Source: Parietaria judaica (Eukaryota > Streptophyta > Magnoliopsida > Rosales > Urticaceae). From it: a stretch of DNA of 64,000 nucleotides. The DNA lies in the NCBI GenBank assembly GCA_954871525.1, contig OX940863.1, forward strand, positions 45,122,501-45,186,500, written 5' to 3'. The translations under genes were made by a program, and so were the position numbers. How positions within the stretch are numbered: the first letter of the stretch is position 1; every line of letters begins with the position of its first letter. The notes below the pieces were generated by a model. The model was given only the letters and a program-made list of their open reading frames with translations. It made no database searches and was not told the DNA's origin. Below are positions 63,105 through 64,000 of the stretch, one piece after another.

Positions 63105-64000
63105 GAGCCCAAGAATCCTTGACACTCCTAACTTGTTTGTTTTTTGGGCTAAATACAATTAATATAATATATAAAGAAGGGATATAAGTAATATCTACGT
63201 TTCGGCACCTATTTTGATTTTGAACGAACTCTTACGCGAAAGTAAGCTATTAGAGCCCAATATTCTTTAACACTCCAAACTTTTGGGCTTAATCCAAATA
63301 ATATAGTGTATAAAGAAGGTATATGGAATAATAGTTAAGTTTCGGCACCTTTTTTTTACTTCTAGCGAACTCGTACGCAAAATTAAGCCCTTAGAGTCCA
63401 AGATTCGTTAAGACTCCAAACTTGTTTGTTTTTTGGGCTCAATACAATAAATATAGTATATAAAGAAGGAATATAGAGTAATTTTATGTTTCGGCACCTA
63501 TTTTGATTTTGAACGAACTCTTACGCGAAATGAAGCTATAAGAGCCCAATATTCTTTAAGACCCCAAAATTGTTTGTTTTTTTAGGCTCAATACAAATAA
63601 TATAGTGTAAAAAGAAGGTATATGGAGTAATAGTTAAGTTTCGGCACCTTTTTTGACTTCTAATGAATTCTCACGCAAAATTAAACTATTAGAACCCAAG
63701 ATTCCTTAAGACTCGAAACTTGTTGGTTTTTTGGGCTCAATTAAATTAGAATACTATATAAAGAAGGGATATGGAGTAAGATATATGTTTCGACAGCTCT
63801 TTTGATTTTGAACGAACTCTTACGCGAAAGTAAGCTATTAGAGCCTAATATTCTTTAAGACTCCAAACTTGTTTGTTTTTTTTTGGGGCTAAATACAAAT
63901 AATATAGTGTATAAAGAAGGTATATGGAGTAATAGTTAAGTTTCGGCACCTTTTTTGACTTCTAGCGAACTCGTTCGCCAAATTAAGCTATTAGAGCCCA

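Larger units (their letters stand above)
1..64000 (+). repeat. AT-rich 148-bp satellite array organised as a hexameric ~890-bp higher-order repeat
   Basis: The entire window is head-to-tail tandem repeat. Landmarks such as GAGCCCAA, TATAAAGAAGG and GTTTCGGCACC recur about every 148 bp, and fully matching landmarks recur about every 890 bp in the fixed order B-C-D-E-F-A. I see 73 HOR units and about 431 monomers, all in one orientation (taken here as +), with no insertion of unrelated sequence. Base composition is AT-rich with many T runs. Nucleosome-sized monomers, an HOR and ongoing homogenisation are typical of centromeric or pericentromeric satellites of plants and animals; centromere identity is inference, since no kinetochore-protein data can be seen here. 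The array runs off both ends of the window: it starts 9 nt inside a B monomer and stops 7 nt into an A monomer. The family name is not recognised. Confidence 0.98.
53737..64000 (+). repeat. Zone 6: mixed tetrameric and hexameric HOR units
   Basis: Thirteen units: tetramers at 53737, 56116, 59384 and 60874 (each 600 bp to the next B), and hexamers at 54337, 55227, 56716, 57605, 58495, 59984, 61474, 62364 and 63253 (the last cut by the window end). Hexamers marked by B CAAATTTTTGGG and C GAGTCCAAG start at 55227, 59984, 61474 and 62364; 63253 has GAGTCC but a normal B. A signature of E TTTCTACAGC plus F CCTAATTTTC is shared by the hexamers at 52848 and 58495, 5,647 bp apart, and each is followed by a tetramer. 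This points to a larger shared segment. Confidence 0.9.

Noticed and set aside
1..64000. Possible protein-coding genes in any frame
   Set aside because: Frames are closed by frequent stops that repeat with each monomer (for example ATGTTTCGGCACC... soon meets TGA). No frame stays open across a full monomer in the stretches I translated, and nothing resembles a known protein.
1..64000. CRISPR array
   Set aside because: There is regular spacing, but no short identical repeat separated by unique spacers. All sequence between landmarks is itself repeated.
1..64000. Transposon, LTR or tRNA remnants between monomers
   Set aside because: Monomer joints follow each other directly through the window. 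I saw no unmatched segment longer than a few bases apart from T-run length changes.
1..64000. Inverted blocks or orientation switches in the array
   Set aside because: Every HOR unit carries GAGCCC, TATAAAGAAGG and TTTCGGCACC on the + strand; no reverse-complement run of these was found.
1..64000. Known named satellite (for example Arabidopsis CEN178, rice CentO, alpha satellite)
   Set aside because: Monomer length and motifs do not fit those I can recall in detail. A name from another plant or animal family with 145-150 bp satellites cannot be given without a database search.
1..64000. Telomeric repeats marking a chromosome end
   Set aside because: No tandem TTTAGGG, TTAGGG or TTAGG runs are present. 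The TTTTTTTAGGCTC in monomer D is a single motif, not a tandem telomere repeat.

Overview
The whole 64 kb window is one uninterrupted tandem satellite array. I found no gene, RNA gene, transposon or unique sequence in it. The organism must be a eukaryote, because the array is AT-rich, head-to-tail and built of nucleosome-sized (about 148 bp) monomers in a higher-order repeat (HOR). A plant or invertebrate centromere or pericentromere is the likeliest setting. I do not recognise the satellite family by name and assign no species.

Monomers were cut at the motif GAGCCCAA. Six diverged types follow each other in fixed order, B-C-D-E-F-A, giving an HOR of about 890 bp (one measured unit: 141+148+150+149+153+148 = 889 bp). 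A, C and E share one kind of 3' half (GATTTTGAACGAACTCTTACG...). B, D and F share another (ACTTCTA.CGAA...). The hexamer therefore looks like three diverged copies of an older dimer. By hand I placed 73 HOR units (about 431 monomers), all in the same orientation. 68 are hexamers, one is an octamer (39194-40387), and four are tetramers lacking B and C (from 53737, 56116, 59384 and 60874).

Layout: (1) 1-10648, a diverged flank with irregular unit lengths and a 2,672-bp three-unit duplication. (2) 10649-30272, a homogenised zone with two main HOR haplotypes that alternate as a 1.78-kb doublet at 15111-20458. (3) 30273-39193, a 3,568-bp four-unit (24-monomer) super-repeat present 2.5 times. (4) 39194-40387, an octamer holding an F/D hybrid monomer. 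(5) 40388-53736, a second homogenised zone with its own diagnostic variants. (6) 53737-64000, a mixture of tetramers and hexamers that includes a 1,490-bp ten-monomer duplication. Both window ends lie inside the array, so neither border is visible.

The array shows amplification on several levels: monomer, dimer, hexamer HOR, then super-HORs of 2, 3 or 4 units. Recombination breakpoints can be read from shared variants. Features that recur in the monomers are a GAGCCCAA...TTGGGCTC dyad, a TATAAAGAAGG core (TATATAAAG in A, C and E), a GTTTCGGCACC core that has been rewritten stepwise in type E, and a perfect 14-nt palindrome found in type F. No CENP-B box was found. All unit boundaries and counts come from reading by hand and have not been checked by alignment software.
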